A stretch of DNA of 64,000 nucleotides from Haliclona indistincta (lineage: Eukaryota > Porifera > Demospongiae > Haplosclerida > Chalinidae), in contig OZ024783.1 of assembly GCA_964017065.1 (NCBI GenBank), positions 9,871,367 to 9,935,366 on the forward strand. The letters run 5' to 3'. Of the stretch, positions 33,726 through 45,725 are shown piece by piece. Under the pieces are notes generated by a model, which had not been told where the DNA came from, did not search any database, and worked only from the letters and a program-made list of their open reading frames with translations. Position 1 is the stretch's first letter. The number at the start of each line of letters is the position of its first letter. The position numbers and the translations under genes are program-made.

Positions 33726-34517
33726 ATGTTTGAGAGGATAATTGAACAGAATGAGCCTATATGTACTATGCTGTGCACGCTGAATAAAAGCGACTTGACC
33801 CAGAATGATGATGAAGTGGCACTGATAAAGTAAGCAATTGCCCTACTTCAACCATTTGAAGCAGCAACTAAAGAGCTTTCTGCTGATAAGTATGTATCAC
33901 TCTCTAAGGTAATTCCTGTATCAAGATCTTTGCAACAGCTCACCGCAGCATCTAGTTCTACTTCTCTTTCACTTGGGCAGAATTTGTTAGCAGAAATGCG
34001 ACGCAGATTCCTAAACATCGAATCAAATTATCTTCTAGCTTCTACTTGCTTACTTGACCCTCGCTTTAAGAAATTAGGTTTTACAGATACTGGTGCTTTG
34101 GACACAGCTAACCGACATTTACTTGGTGAGATGACTGGTGCCACATTTGCTTCTCCAGAACCTGAGAATGAAAGAAGTGTCTGCTCTACCACTACCAGTA
34201 ACACAGCAGCATTGTGGGTTCAGTTCGACCAACGGGTGTGGGAATCACCATCAGAGAGGAGCACTGGAGTAGACGCAACGGTTGAAAGACGACAGTATAT
34301 TCAGTCTAGAAACATTTCCCGTGATGATGATCCGCTGAAATGGTGGGCTGAAAACCAATGTCATCTTCCACAGTTACAACTACTAGCCCGTAAATACTTA
34401 TGCATTCCTGGAACTTCTGTATCGTCCGAACGACTGTTTTCTAAGGCTGGACAGGTTGTTCAGGCCAGGAGAAGCAACCTAAAGCCAAGCAATGTAGACA
34501 AAATTTGTTTTTGAACA
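33726..34517 (+). pseudogene. hAT transposase C-terminal part
   Basis: Open from ATG 33726 except for an in-frame TAA at 33831-33833. LLDPRFKKLGF, then DPLKWWAENQCHLPQLQLLA, then IPGTSVSSERLFSKAG are the hallmarks of the hAT C-terminal dimerisation region (ZBED-like). The DDE core lies upstream in full proteins and is missing. A one-base loss near 34510 ends the frame early; the shifted frame would give FLNKNL. Confidence 0.7.
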
Positions 34518-34782
34518 AGAACTTGTAATCAAGTTTTATTTTCATTCTGTTTTCTGCCAGACTCTTTTTTTCAACTTCATAGAGCAAACTCACCACATTG
34601 TATGATTATTATATCAAATGAGTTTTAAAGCACTTATGTATCTTTGCTCATGGTCAAAAGCAGTTGGACAACGCATCCTATTTAGACACCCTCTCATTGC
34701 TCACCCGTACGCTATATAGCAATGGCTCTTGGGTTTATAAATTGCATACGTGCGCTGTAAAATTACTATAGTAACAAATCAC

Positions 34783-34953
34783 TATAGCAGTGTAACCTGT
34801 CTTAAGGACCGCTTGTGTAATAAGACCACCTCTATATTAAGACTACAATTTCAATCATTTTATAATGATTTTATATAGGCACTCTCTATTAAGAACACAA
34901 ATTTTGGTCTCAAGGGTGGTCCTATTAAGCAGGTTTCAATGTAACTTGCTATA
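34783..34953. mobile_element. Tc1/mariner-like MITE
   Basis: Left end TATAGCAGTGTAACCTG is mirrored by the reverse complement of the right end (TATAGCAAGTTACATTGAAA then CCTG). TA lies at both ends, and AAGGACC-type words mirror inside. About 170 bp with no ORF. Confidence 0.6.
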
Positions 34954-35650
34954 AGCACCATATCGTACTACAATACAGTCACAATCAACATTTGTTTCTC
35001 ACCTTATACAGCCAGACCACACCTTCTTCCACAGCCCACTACAATGTTGGTTAGCGTGGCTCTGTTGCCTAGCGACAGGATTACAAGCCAGTGCTTGCAG
35101 ACATACAAATAACCATTGGAAGCACTCTGCCCTGGAATAAATAAACAAATAATGAAAAACATGCAATACACAAAATATATATAATACAAAATATAGAAGT
35201 TATAGATAAACTACACCTACCAGGACATACACGAGGCGGTTAATTAGACTGGAGGTATCTAATTAATTAACTGCTGAGTGTATATCTGGTAACCCATGGT
35301 AGGTGGAGTTAATCTAGTTTGTACTACAATGCGTGGGTGTCTGTCTACGCATGCGCATTCTATGCCTTGTGCGCAGCAAGATGGCTAGCTAACTAGCTAG
35401 GGTCTCTATGTGCTGTGCAGTATAAAATCTACAGGTTTTTCCTGGCTATAGTGGTGATCATTTGTTGAGGAAGACTTTGCACATCTCTTGGATTTATTTT
35501 TAACCTCACAACGATATTTAGAAGCGTCTCCTTACCTCCCGAAATTCTGAGGCGATGTGTATGGGATATAGACAACTGTCGGTTCTTTTGATCACACCCA
35601 ATGCATTGTAGAACAAAATAATTAAATAAAATTATACAAATAATAATTAT
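34954..35650. other. No gene seen
   Basis: Noncoding. An AAGATGGCTAGC patch near 35384 resembles the YY1-type starts elsewhere in the window but opens no useful frame. Confidence 0.4.
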
Positions 35651-35789
35651 AGTAGACCTTCGTTAATCTCAACACTTTTGCATCTCGTTAGAAAGACAAT
35701 TCAATTATTAATAAATTTGCTCTGCTTGTGAAAACATGAATAATAAAATTCACAATTTATTTGTGTATTCAGATTAGCGAGGGTCTACT
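35651..35789. mobile_element. Pogo/Tigger-like MITE
   Basis: Inverted ends AGTAGACCTTCGTTAATCT (35651-35669) and its mirror 35771-35789 (two mismatches), in a TA context. CAGTAGACC-TCG-TAATC resembles pogo-family termini. 139 bp with no ORF. Confidence 0.65.
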
Positions 35790-35840
35790 GTTAATTCTGT
35801 AAATCGGGAAATTTTCGTGTAAAAAATTTTCGTGAGATAA

Positions 35841-35904
35841 ATTTTAATGTTAAAATATTTTTTTGTGGGTCGACCTGCCCCACGAAAATATTTTAACATC
35901 AAAA
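35841..35904. repeat. AT-rich hairpin
   Basis: The left arm (ends TTTTTTTGTGGG) and right arm (starts CCCACGAAAATA) fold across TCGACCTG. The word TTTTCGTG also recurs in the 30 bp upstream. Confidence 0.6.
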
Positions 35905-36336
35905 TGTTATCAACGTGTATGTAACCACACACAGCTTCTACACAAAACTGTATTACTATTGTTGCTGAGGCCGAGATACCCATCCACCGCCTGCCCGTGT
36001 TTCTGTATACCGTGTGTATATTAGTCATTATTCTATTAAAGCGAATTCAATATTTCACAAACATGAGGCGCTATAAAGCAGAATGTAATGCTGGATAATG
36101 TTTCTGTATATGACTACTATTGTCACACTAAGCTCCACTATATTGAGTAGTGATGAAGGTCTAAATCTGTCAGAGTTCTATGGAAGAGCCAGTTCAAATG
36201 CCAGTTCTTTCCCAAGTACTTTTAGACAGTGTCTTGCTATTCTATACAGGTTGTTTCACCCCAGTTGATGCAGCCGAACATACTATATATGAGGTCCATG
36301 TAGGTCAGCAGTTATTTACTGTTTGGTGGCAACCAA
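35905..36336. other. No gene seen
   Basis: Noncoding. Confidence 0.35.
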
Positions 36337-36830
36337 TTGAATACGGGTGAGGTGATCCGGTCATTTGAAAAAATTCTGTCCATTACAAACCATTCTCTGA
36401 AGTGTTCAGAACACCGTCCCTCCAGGCGTACTATACCTCAGAAAGAAACGTCTCTACCGTTCCCCGCAAGTGTGCAACATGCTAAAAATGTGGAACTGAT
36501 GCTAATGTGTGACGAGTGTGAGATGTGGCGTCTTCTATATTCGAAAAGGAAGCTAAAACGACAAGAACTAGAACAATCATTGAACAGGATGTCCTTTCTT
36601 ATTTGTCACAGCTCTGCTTATAGACTTATGAGCACAGCTCCAAGATTGCGAAATGGTACTTCTATATTTAAAAGAAGTGGTGTTTGTAAGGAAGATATCA
36701 TTGTGAGGAACCAATAGAAAAACTGTACTATAGTGCACAATTTGATGTATTGTTCAGGAAATGTTCCTCCATGGACAGACCACAAGTTTTATCCTCAGAG
36801 CAACAATTGTGAAGATAGGTCTCAAATTTT
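36337..36830 (+). pseudogene. Fragment of a Cys-rich transposon protein
   Basis: Reads MCDECEMWRLLYSKRKLKR, then FLICHSSA, then in another frame PIEKLYYSAQFDVLF. I associate this C-x2-C-x-MWRL(L/V)Y ... EKLYYS pattern with repetitive transposon-encoded proteins of sponges and cnidarians, but I cannot name the superfamily. A stop and frame change separate the parts. Confidence 0.4.
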
Positions 36831-36965
36831 AAACAAAAAGAAATCAACCACTCTTTCTTTCTTTCTTTATACTCCGTTTTTTTGTACTCTTGACTGTTTT
36901 TGTAGCAAAATCCCTTTTGGCAGTGCCTTACGCGGCTATAAAAGCACAAGGACCAGTGTGAAGTT

Positions 36966-37292
36966 ATGACCAATCAAGAAGCCCTACAAAGCCGTCTCAT
37001 CCAATACTACACTATATATTTTTTCAACGTCTGTAAGTTTTTTTATGCGGTGAACATTTTTTGTCCTGTAAAGGCCTCGTCTGAGGTGAAGGCACGGGAA
37101 TATATTAAAGAAGACGGTGATTTTGAGTTCGTATGTTACGACTCGAGTGATAGAGAATATCACATGTTCCACTACAAAGAGACAATTCGAGCAAACGAAG
37201 CCAGACTTGAGCACTTCAAAATTGGTATAGAACCAGCTAGCGTTGATGCTATATTTGCACCTGCACCATCCCATGTGCGTGTGAAATTGTAA
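36966..37292 (+). CDS. Unrecognised ORF
   Basis: 108 codons. A hydrophobic first third precedes an acidic, aromatic second half (EDGDFEFVCYDSSDREYHMF). No family recognised; it may be an exon or chance. Confidence 0.2.
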   Translation: MTNQEALQSRLIQYYTIYFFNVCKFFYAVNIFCPVKASSEVKAREYIKEDGDFEFVCYDSSDREYHMFHYKETIRANEARLEHFKIGIEPASVDAIFAPAPSHVRVKL

Positions 37293-38340
37293 TTCATGTT
37301 GGCAGCGGACCACTACCAAGTACTTAAAGAGCTATCTTCGGAAAGTTTATCAAATCATAAATAAAATAATAAATAATCATATTTCTCCAATCTGTTGTTT
37401 CATTTAATGGCTGGAGAGCACAGCAGATCATTGATCTACAATAAGATAAAGCATAGTGGTAGTGCTCGGATCCACATGACAAAAACACAAAAGAAACAGA
37501 ACTTCAAAATTGCATGAAGTGATAGTTCCATTAAGAAAGAAGTTTTTAAAGTGGTAATTTAATGAGAAAAAGCAGTAATGGCGTACATGTTCTTTTCAAC
37601 AGGAGAAAGAACATGTAAAAGAACTACTCCGGTTCAACTCAAGCTACCAGACACGTACTCACGATCTTGTTTGCAGAACAAGAGATAATCAAACTGTCCT
37701 CAACATGGATACTATCTGTCCCGCTGCCTTCTCACAAAGAGTTAATTAACATCCAAATTAGTCACATAATCACTCAAAATAAAGATGAAAATGTATTTTC
37801 GATGTCCTGTATTCCAGCCACTACTGGATTACTCTATCCTGCATTATTATATTATTAGTATTATTATAGCAATGGAAGGTAATTGAGCCAAATTTTATCC
37901 TAAATCATCTCCGTTAACAATGCTCTTAATAAACACAGCGTGATATCAATCACAGTAAGGTGGCTAGAGACATGATGATGCCGGGAGACATGATGATGCC
38001 GGGAGACTTGATCGGACAAGGTTGTCATAAAATTGACTTTCAACAAAAACAAAAAGTCATATCATATCTAAAAATCATACCTTTTTCTTCGTAAAAAGAA
38101 AAGGTAGAACAAAGAAAGAACAAAGATTCATCATTCGATACGCAGTGAGTGAAACAGCTACTAAAATGAATTCTTCAAATCCACAAGTCATCATTGTTAA
38201 TATGAAACAAATACAACTCAAGGCTTTCTATGAATATTAGCGTTCTCTATTGAGGAAGCTCTTAAACACAGTGTGATATCAATCACAGTAAGGTGGCTAA
38301 GATCATCTAGTAGAGACATGATGCAGCATCTTTATTCGAT
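37293..38340. other. Noncoding with dispersed direct repeats
   Basis: GTGATATCAATCACAGTAAG with flanks occurs at about 37940 and 38272. The segment near 37580-37660 recurs at 39850-39930, and 38115-38190 recurs at 40290-40370. ATGATGCCGGGAGAC is repeated in tandem near 37974-38008. Confidence 0.55.
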
Positions 38341-38429
38341 CATTATGTTTTGGCTGATATAGTCGGACAAGGTTGTCATGAAAATACAAAAACCAAACTA
38401 TTCCTCAGAGCCTACAATCATTTCCGTTA

Positions 38430-39305
38430 TTGTATAAAGATGAAGCTGTGTCCTGTTGGTCTGCGGGAATTCCAGATCCAAGTTTACCCTCAACTGTTGA
38501 TGCATGTCGTCAGAAAGCATGGGATCTGCCTCATATAAAGTACACACAAGATTTTCTTCTTTCAAACACTTCTGACTCTATTTCCCGTGCCAGACTGATG
38601 GCAGTGTTTACTCCTGAGGCCGGTGCCTGGCTCCAAGTCCTCCCCATTTCTGCACTCGGGCTGAGGATGGACGATGAGACTATTAGGATAGCAGTGGCTC
38701 TCCGTCTGGGTCTACCAATTTGTACACCACATACATGTCGACAATGTGGAATCAGAGTTGACACTTATGCACATCACGGTCTCTCTTGTCATAAAAACAG
38801 TGGAAAACACCATCGTCATGCAGCAGTTAACAATGTCTTGTACAGAGCAATGACTTCAGCAGGCATACCATCCACCCTCGAGCCTTCAAGTTTGTCAAGA
38901 TCTGACGGCAAGAGACCAGATGGCCTTGCATCAGTGCCTTGGTCTCATGGAAGATCATTGATTTGGGACGTTACTATCCCTGACACACTAGCATCATCCT
39001 ACCGCCCATTAGCAGTGTCAAAGGCTGGTGCAGTTGCAGCTAGAGCAGAGTCACTAAAAGAGTCTAAGTACCAACAATTAGCTCGATCATATCTATTTTC
39101 ACCCCTTGCCATTGAATCGCTTGGTGCAATCGGCCCAAAATCATGGAATTTCCTGACTGACCTCGGTCGCCGTATCAAGCGCTACAGTGGTGAAGCAAAA
39201 TCATTGTCTTATCTAACTCAAAGACTGTCAGCAGCAGTCCAACAGGGGAACGCCATGCTAATAAGGGGCACACTTCCGACTTCGTCATGTGACTTGTTCT
39301 CTTAA
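38430..39305 (+). CDS. Non-LTR-like retroelement endonuclease domain, 5'-truncated
   Basis: 291 codons. SALGLRMDDETIRIAVALRL is followed by a zinc knuckle (CRQCGIRV...HHGLSCH...KHHRH) and then RSDGKRPDG...LIWDVTIPDT. A CCHC knuckle followed by RPD...D-V-T fits the restriction-like endonuclease at the end of R2-type retroelement proteins; I also know this block from repetitive coral and sponge proteins. The reverse transcriptase is missing upstream, as expected from 5' truncation. The frame is intact to the stop and a T-rich stretch follows. The first codon is TTG, so there is no real start. Confidence 0.55.
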   Translation: MYKDEAVSCWSAGIPDPSLPSTVDACRQKAWDLPHIKYTQDFLLSNTSDSISRARLMAVFTPEAGAWLQVLPISALGLRMDDETIRIAVALRLGLPICTPHTCRQCGIRVDTYAHHGLSCHKNSGKHHRHAAVNNVLYRAMTSAGIPSTLEPSSLSRSDGKRPDGLASVPWSHGRSLIWDVTIPDTLASSYRPLAVSKAGAVAARAESLKESKYQQLARSYLFSPLAIESLGAIGPKSWNFLTDLGRRIKRYSGEAKSLSYLTQRLSAAVQQGNAMLIRGTLPTSSCDLFS

Positions 39306-40031
39306 CTTTTTGTTCTTGTTTAGTCTATTACATGTAGCTTTATCTTATTTTCTGTATTTTTTTGCTTTTCTTTTCATTTTGTGTTTTTTCATTTATGTAT
39401 TTTTCCCCTACATCTTAGTGCTACTTTTCTCTGTATATCTTATGATAGTTAGTTAGTTTATCTATTACAGTAACATTAATTTTCACATGTAGTACAATGG
39501 CACCTTCACCATCACTATAAACAAGTCACTGTATTACCCACAGACAGCAGTGCAGCACAAAATTTGCTAAAAAGTATTTTGAAGAAGAACTGTTTGTTAT
39601 CAATGTGTTGACCATATCAAGTACCAGCACAGCATCTCCTCACTGAAGATCTGCAGCTCTCCTCACTGCAGTGTAATAATATAATCATACCAGTCATTAC
39701 ACCGAGATGGAGCAATGGTGGAGCCAAAGCACCTGACAAGCGAAAAAGATACTGAACTCTGACGTTAAAGTCAAATTTAGCACAAAGAAATAATTCCAGT
39801 TTCATAAAGTACTAATTTATAATTATTTATAATGATCAACAGCAGCATTGACGTACATGTTCTTTTCAACAGAAAATGGAACTGCTCCGGTTCAACTCAA
39901 AGCCACCGGACAAGCACTCACGACATCATGAACAACCTTCAACAACATAGAAGTTAAAGATTTGTTTGCAAGACAAGTGAGTAATATGCCTGTGTAAGAT
40001 AGACACTATTGGTTCACTACCTTCTCACGAA
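39306..40031. other. 3' flank of retroelement plus repeats
   Basis: T-rich to about 39430 (possible 3' UTR). 39840-39930 is a copy of 37580-37660. No gene seen. Confidence 0.4.
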
Positions 40032-40262
40032 TTGCACTTAGACACACAGACACAAGCACATCAGAGTGACCAATTGAGTGAAGTCATTAAGAATGGTATG
40101 CTCGTTTTTCTACATGCAGTCCTTGGATGTGATACAACCTTCCGTCTTTACGGTATTGGGAAGGGAAATTCGCTCAAAAAGGTCAAGTCAGATAAAAATG
40201 GTCAGTTCACTACATCAGAATCGAGAAGAATCATAACTCTGAGCGGAATTCAACTCTCGTAA
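40032..40262 (+). pseudogene. Transposon protein fragment (GCDTT motif)
   Basis: FLHAVLGCDTTFRLYGIGKG matches a recurrent invertebrate transposon-protein motif (HA--GCDTTS---G-GK) whose function I do not know. Only about 75 codons survive. Confidence 0.4.
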
Positions 40263-40531
40263 ACAGCAGCGCAGTGAAAAGGGAAACATCAACAGAACAA
40301 AGATTCATCATTCAATATGTAATGAGTGGAACAGCTACTGATATGAATTCCGACTTTCTTCAAATCCAACAATAATAATGGAAAACAAGAATCCAAACAT
40401 CCTAGTCCATTAACATGGCACCTACTGACGGCAAGATTGCCGAACGGTGACCAGGCGTGACAGTCTACATTAAGAGCCACAGGAATGTGTATAAATTCAT
40501 CTTAAAGGGTTAACTTATTAACTATAACTAA

Positions 40532-40686
40532 GTGATACAGACACTTTAAATCCCACAATGGTACTAAAGTTATGAGCATTCTCTGTATAGCATGAGAAAT
40601 AGAAAAGGCATTGTTGTTAACAACAAACTTAGTCTATCGAGCAAGACCCAGAATTCTATTGTCGAGATTAATTACATCTCTATATA
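40532..40686 (+). repeat. 155-bp direct repeat, copy 1
   Basis: Recurs at 41010-41163 with about ten substitutions. GTGATACAGA words are additionally repeated in tandem just before the second copy (40970-41015). Confidence 0.8.
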
Positions 40687-40961
40687 TCTCTACAACCAAC
40701 ACGAGTGTCCTCATCGACTATGATTTATCAGCAAAAGTAGACTCTCTTTACCCAGAAGGTTACAACCACTCCTTTGAAGAAAGGCACGCTAAAGCATTCG
40801 AATGTCAACGAATGTCTAAATCGCACGATGTAAATTCAGTTTTGTACTTGATGGAAAAGTGTGCTACAACAAAGGAGGAACAGGATTTTGTTCGTCATAT
40901 GAAGACTGGAATGAATCTGGCTAGTATTTTGGAAGGTCTGGATCAACTGATCATGACCTGA
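40611..40961 (+). CDS. Unrecognised ORF spanning the direct repeat
   Basis: 116 codons without a clear start. The second half reads like protein (LYPEGYNHSFEERHAKAFE, CATTKEEQDFVRHMKTGMN). Family unknown. Confidence 0.25.
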   Translation: MLLTTNLVYRARPRILLSRLITSLYISTTNTSVLIDYDLSAKVDSLYPEGYNHSFEERHAKAFECQRMSKSHDVNSVLYLMEKCATTKEEQDFVRHMKTGMNLASILEGLDQLIMT

Positions 40962-41009
40962 CAAGATTGAGTGATACAGTGAGTGATACAGACTGAGCGA
41001 TACAACTGA

Positions 41010-41163
41010 GTGATACAGACACTTTAAATCCCACAATGGTACTAAAATTATGAGCATTCTCTGTATAGCATGAGAAGTAGAAAAGGCATTGTTGCTAACA
41101 ATAAACTTAGTCTATTAAGCAAGACCCAGAATTCTATTGTCGAGATTAGCTACATCTCTATAT
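41010..41163 (+). repeat. 155-bp direct repeat, copy 2
   Basis: Partner of 40532-40686. Confidence 0.8.
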
Positions 41164-41976
41164 CTTCTGTAGGAGACACATATCTGCAGTGCTGCACTAA
41201 GTCAAAGAGTGCAGTGGAATGTTGCTGCGTCCAGAGTGCAAAGAATAAGGTACACTTGTTATAGTTTGATGCACATGTTTTAATAATTTATTACATGTGT
41301 ATTATTAATTTAATAACCATTTTAAAGCACGGTTGATGTAATTGTCTTTGATAAAAATAGGAAAAAAATACACCATATTCGATTGATCTTTAACATACCT
41401 TCAGGCTTGGTCAAGAATTAGCTGTGTTCATAGCCATTAAATACATGAGCGATATAAGGGTTTAAATTTAACCCGGTATACACTACAAACAGCAACACCA
41501 ACAGCTTTCACTGGCTATAGTATTGCACTTTTTCTCAATTTCTGATGTAAAAATTGACAGTGGATCTTTGCTCTATTCAATTCGTGGGCTGCAATTTCGG
41601 TTTAACACTTTCTTAAGACTCACCAAAGATAGCTTTCAGCTCAGAAAAATTATCAGAACAACGGCTGAAGTTTCAGAAAACATCAAAACAGTAAATGCTT
41701 CTCTGGGAATTGCCATCTTTGACTTGTGACGTTGAGCAGTAAATGGACGCTTGCAAGCACGGTTAAAACCTTGCAACTGTTACTGTGCGCACCTATGCCT
41801 ATGTATGCCGTTTACTGTTGCTATATACTGCTGTCTGAAATCCATTCCCAATGAAGCAGTTTGTACTGTAGCTAATCTATGGTCAACCGGTATGAAAACC
41901 CTATTGGTACATGTATGTCATATTCGACCAGACCCTTTAGTATCTTCTGCAGCAAACAAATATGTGCCATGCTTAA

Positions 41977-42589
41977 GGGTGCATGCAACTAATTAATATT
42001 CACAACCTGCGCGTTGCTATGGTCAGAGTTTCTGGAAAACTAAAGCAGCAGACAGAGCGATATTAGCAGTATAGCAAGTGCGTCTTGGTAGCTACTCGTA
42101 TCATGAAATTTAACGGGCTGGCTTGCTCGCAAGAAAACGGAGAGACGCGGTCCATGATCGACGTGTTTATGCATAAAACTCGGCGGCAAAGACTTCCGTG
42201 AGCTCAAGATTCCAGAAATGCTAGTTTCGATAAAGCTACAATCTAATAACAGAGCGATTTTTTCGCTAGCGCGCCTAGAAAGCACCGTTGCCCTTCGAGC
42301 AGCATGGATTTTCCCGTTTTTCTCGGCAGTGTGGCGTTCATTTAGAAAAATCGTTCTGTTACGGTATAGCCCACGTTGACGATCGCGTAGAGCTAAAAGA
42401 CGTCCAGATCCAGAGTGCAATGGCGAAGTTTTATGCCAAAATGCGTATTGGCAAGGTCAGCGCCATTGGAATGCTAGCTGAGTGTACAGTTGCTATTGGC
42501 TGTGGTTTGTTGTGTAAACAGTTGCTATGTCAGCAACCACACAATAATTATATTCACAGCAGCCGCTCTGTTGCTAGTTGCGAGCACCC
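41977..42589. mobile_element. 613-bp TTAA-flanked DNA transposon (MITE)
   Basis: Ends GGGTGCATGCAACTA and its mirror TAGTTGCGAGCACCC, flanked by TTAA at 41973-41976 and 42590-42593. TTAA targets are typical of piggyBac and Kolobok. Its open frames (42040-42420 minus, 42288-42593 plus) match no protein I know. A related truncated copy is at 10186-10425. Confidence 0.8.
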
Positions 42590-43073
42590 TTAAAAAATCG
42601 AATATTAGTGCACAGCTATCAGAATAGTAAATGAGGCTGACTTTGATGCTCATGCTTTAATGATCTTCACAGTTGAAGATCTTTGGTACAATATAAAAAC
42701 ACCAGACTTGATTTATAACATAACTTTAGGCTTGGTCAAAAATCAGTTACGTTCATAAGCAATAAAATAATGTGCTTTGATTTTAACCTGGTCGAGCATC
42801 ACACAGCAACACTAAAGTTTGAGCAAGAAAGTTTCTACACCAATGCTCCTAGCCCCTATAACCACTTGACAACCATCGAATCCACTAGAGGAAGAGAAGA
42901 GAAACTATCGATGTCATGGGTTTTGCCAATGCTATTAGCATCTGTGTCTTAGTTCTCGCAATACCTAGCCAAGGTCTGCTTGACATAACATAACATCTAC
43001 ATCAGTTGCAGAGGTTGGGACTATTATCTGAGAAACTAAGAGATCCATCGTAGAAAACAACTAAACAAAGTTA

Positions 43074-43671
43074 ATGGGGGGATTAGCACACGCACGCATA
43101 CTAGGAGTTGAAACAGGAGAGGTCTATAATATTTACCAACTTCTGATAATTGACCGAATCGTAGGTTGCATAGGTTGTCGGCCTTGTGTTGATCTAACTG
43201 CCAGTCGACGTTGCCCGTTGTGTAGAGCAATCTCAGAACAAAGATTTGAACTTAAAGGATTTTCTAGCTTATTGTCTATATTTCATTCTATGGAATCAAA
43301 AGAATCGGAGGAGTTCCTTTTTGAACAGCAGGCAGGGTGTGAGGCATGTTTCAAAGCAGCTACAGAAGATGACCTTCGGTGTCCACCCTCTCAAACCGCC
43401 TACAGTCGATACTTATTTCCGTAAATCTTTCATTGACAATCTTCCAGTGATCGAGGTCCACACCAGGATTGAATCAGTGTGTCGACGTGAAGATACAACG
43501 GCTATACCTCTGAGAGGTTTCGATGCTATCATTAAAAAATTAAAACGGTATCCCACCACCTTAACACTTTATAGATGTCTCCTAAATGTACTCGTAAAGC
43601 TGACAAAAAAGGGGAAAGCTGATGTGTTCTTATGTTTGGGAAGTGTTCATACGTTGCTTAAGGATTTCTAA
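43074..43671 (+). CDS. RING-like and unclassified overlapping ORFs, copy 1
   Basis: Two overlapping frames (43074-43424 and 43246-43671). The first holds CIGCRPCVDLTASRRCPLCR, similar to the second half of a RING finger (C-x2-C ... C-P-x-C-R). The second continues VDTYFRKSFIDNLPVIEVHT to LLKDF with no known motif. A frameshift near 43350 could join them into one protein of about 190 residues. Both frames are retained in the duplicate at 48984-49581. Confidence 0.35.
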
Positions 43672-43868
43672 CCAAACCAATGGCTAAACACCATATGCCA
43701 TTGCAACTCTAAACACACGTCGTAAATGAATAGGTCTGATTCCCACAGACAATCTTGTTTGGTCTACGCTCAATTTATTGAACGTACACTACTTGTTTCA
43801 CGTGAGCTTACGCCTATGTGCACGTGATATAGTCTGAGTAGGTGTGGTCATTACAGCTCAAAATCAAA

Positions 43869-44480
43869 ATGGAAGCTTTTGAATAAACCATCGCACTCTT
43901 GTTCACACAAGGGTGCGACTATGAAAGTATCAGTTCGTATCTTCAGGGAGTCGTCGCCGGAAGATGTGGTTTTTCAACAAGAAGTGTGAGACGACTTTGC
44001 TCAAATAGATGAATGACAATCCGCCATAATTTAAGCGGCTTACAGTTAGATCAAGTGGTGAGCTTCTTCATATGATGTGTTAGTCACACTTATGGTCGAG
44101 GAACATTACAAGGACTTCTTCGTTCATACAGAATTCAAGTGAGCCAAAGGCGAATTGCATCGCACTAGAAGATCGGCTCCCTTTCATTACAAGGATCGGC
44201 ATCAACACACCTATCGTCTGCTCAATCCAGTTCCATACCCCGCTTCCCACTATGGCGAGAAACTTCATTTAGACCAGAATGAAAAATTGGTCATGTATGG
44301 TGTTACTAATGTTATAGCTGTGACGAGACGAGTCCCATAGGACCACCAATGCTGCACAGCGGCGGACAGAAAAGCATCTGCAGCAGGAACAATTCGAGCC
44401 GCTATCCCACGACAACAACTGAAGAATTGTTTTGTACTAGAACTATTATCATTGACACACATTTACAATTATTAGTATAA
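43869..44480 (+). pseudogene. Integrase-core-like transposon gene, copy 1
   Basis: From ATG 43869 the frame reads TIALLFTQGCDYESISSYL after an in-frame TAA. It goes on through GFSTRSVRRLCSNR, GRGTLQGLLRSYRIQVSQRR and, after frame changes, LHLDQNEKLVMYGVTNVIAV. This order matches repetitive integrase-core (rve-like) proteins of sponges and cnidarians, where H-x-D-Q-N-E-K-L sits at the first catalytic Asp. The rest of the catalytic domain is lost. Confidence 0.55.
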
Positions 44481-45725
44481 AATCTCAGTATCGTGGTGGT
44501 ATCACGTGCATACTATATCTTTTCGACCTTTTGTGTCATTTCTCACTAGCAGTTTAGAACTTGCGCCATATGACTGTTTGTTTGCCCTTCAGGTGGTAAA
44601 ATCTGGCAAAATATCATCATTGTTATTATAACAAGTGCTGTTGCGTTCATTACTTGATTTGAATAATTCGCTTAATTGAAAATCAAATTTAAAGTATTCT
44701 AAGCAAGGGCGTATAGTCTTCGACAAGAGGGCATGTAACTCTCCCCTATAAAGTCGTCTTTAACTGAGTCCATCTTCACCTACCACTTACAGACGAGTTT
44801 AATGGAATTAGTGATGTCACACGACTCCCACGTCATGTGACACAAAGCCATATGAATGAGGGTGCTCAGTAAGGACGGAGGATCATAATGGTACCTGCAA
44901 CATGATCAACATACTTTGTCTCTGAGATATGAAACAAAATGTCAAAAATATAGTTTTACACTCTCTTCGTGTGTTCCACTGTACAATTTATAGACGATGG
45001 CAGATTACAGAAGAAACTTTCAATAAACCTTATTTACAGAACTTACTATCAGCGTTTTTACTTTCTCGACGAATTTCACATAATAAAATCCAGCTGGAAA
45101 ATCATCAGGAGATGTTGCATGGTTGATTTTGTAATGATTAAAATTCTAAGACTTCAACCTGTTCGTATTGCTGGTCATGACTGTTTGTTTGCCCTTCAGG
45201 AGACAAAATCGAGCATCATGAATCATCTAAAACACAAGCTTACTTCGAGTGCTTCAATCAACATGAATGTATCGAGCAACGTAAAAAAGCAACGAGATAG
45301 CACTCCAACTAAAATATCAAGATTTTTCACATGACTTCTGACAGAGATCTCGCATACGCAACATTTGCATCAACCAAAAATGTGAGTCTCACGATTGTCT
45401 GTTTGCCCTTCAGGTGAGATACACTTTATATTTCTTGAGAATCCTACTTCCACGTGTTGAATCAAAAAGGTGGTTTAGTTGTCTTCTAGACCATAAGATG
45501 TCATTACACCAAACCAGTGAAGCACTAAACCAAGATTATTTGTTAACTTGCTCTTCAGGAGAAAGATGTTACAATTTGATGAAAAAGTGGATACATTGAC
45601 CCTTTGCACATTTTCTCAGTCCAGCCATGACTGTTTGTTTGCCCTTCAGCTGGTAAAATCTGACAAGACCACATCACTGTTGAAATGAGTTTAACTGCAA
45701 TTATTAAAACTTATCCTTGATTCAG

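Larger units (their letters stand above)
41329..45639 (+). repeat. Large direct duplication, copy 1
   Basis: Matches 47244-51512 at an offset of 5,915 then 5,910 bp. From 41329 to about 43880 I count roughly a dozen substitutions and two small indels. From about 43880 to 45639 divergence is visibly higher, with many substitutions and indels. Both copies carry the same TTAA-MITE at the same place, so the duplication came after that insertion. No LTR hallmarks were seen at the ends. Confidence 0.9.

Noticed and set aside
42040..42420. 126-codon minus-strand ORF conserved in both duplicates
   Set aside because: It lies wholly inside the TTAA-MITE and is kept only because the duplication is recent; no protein motif.
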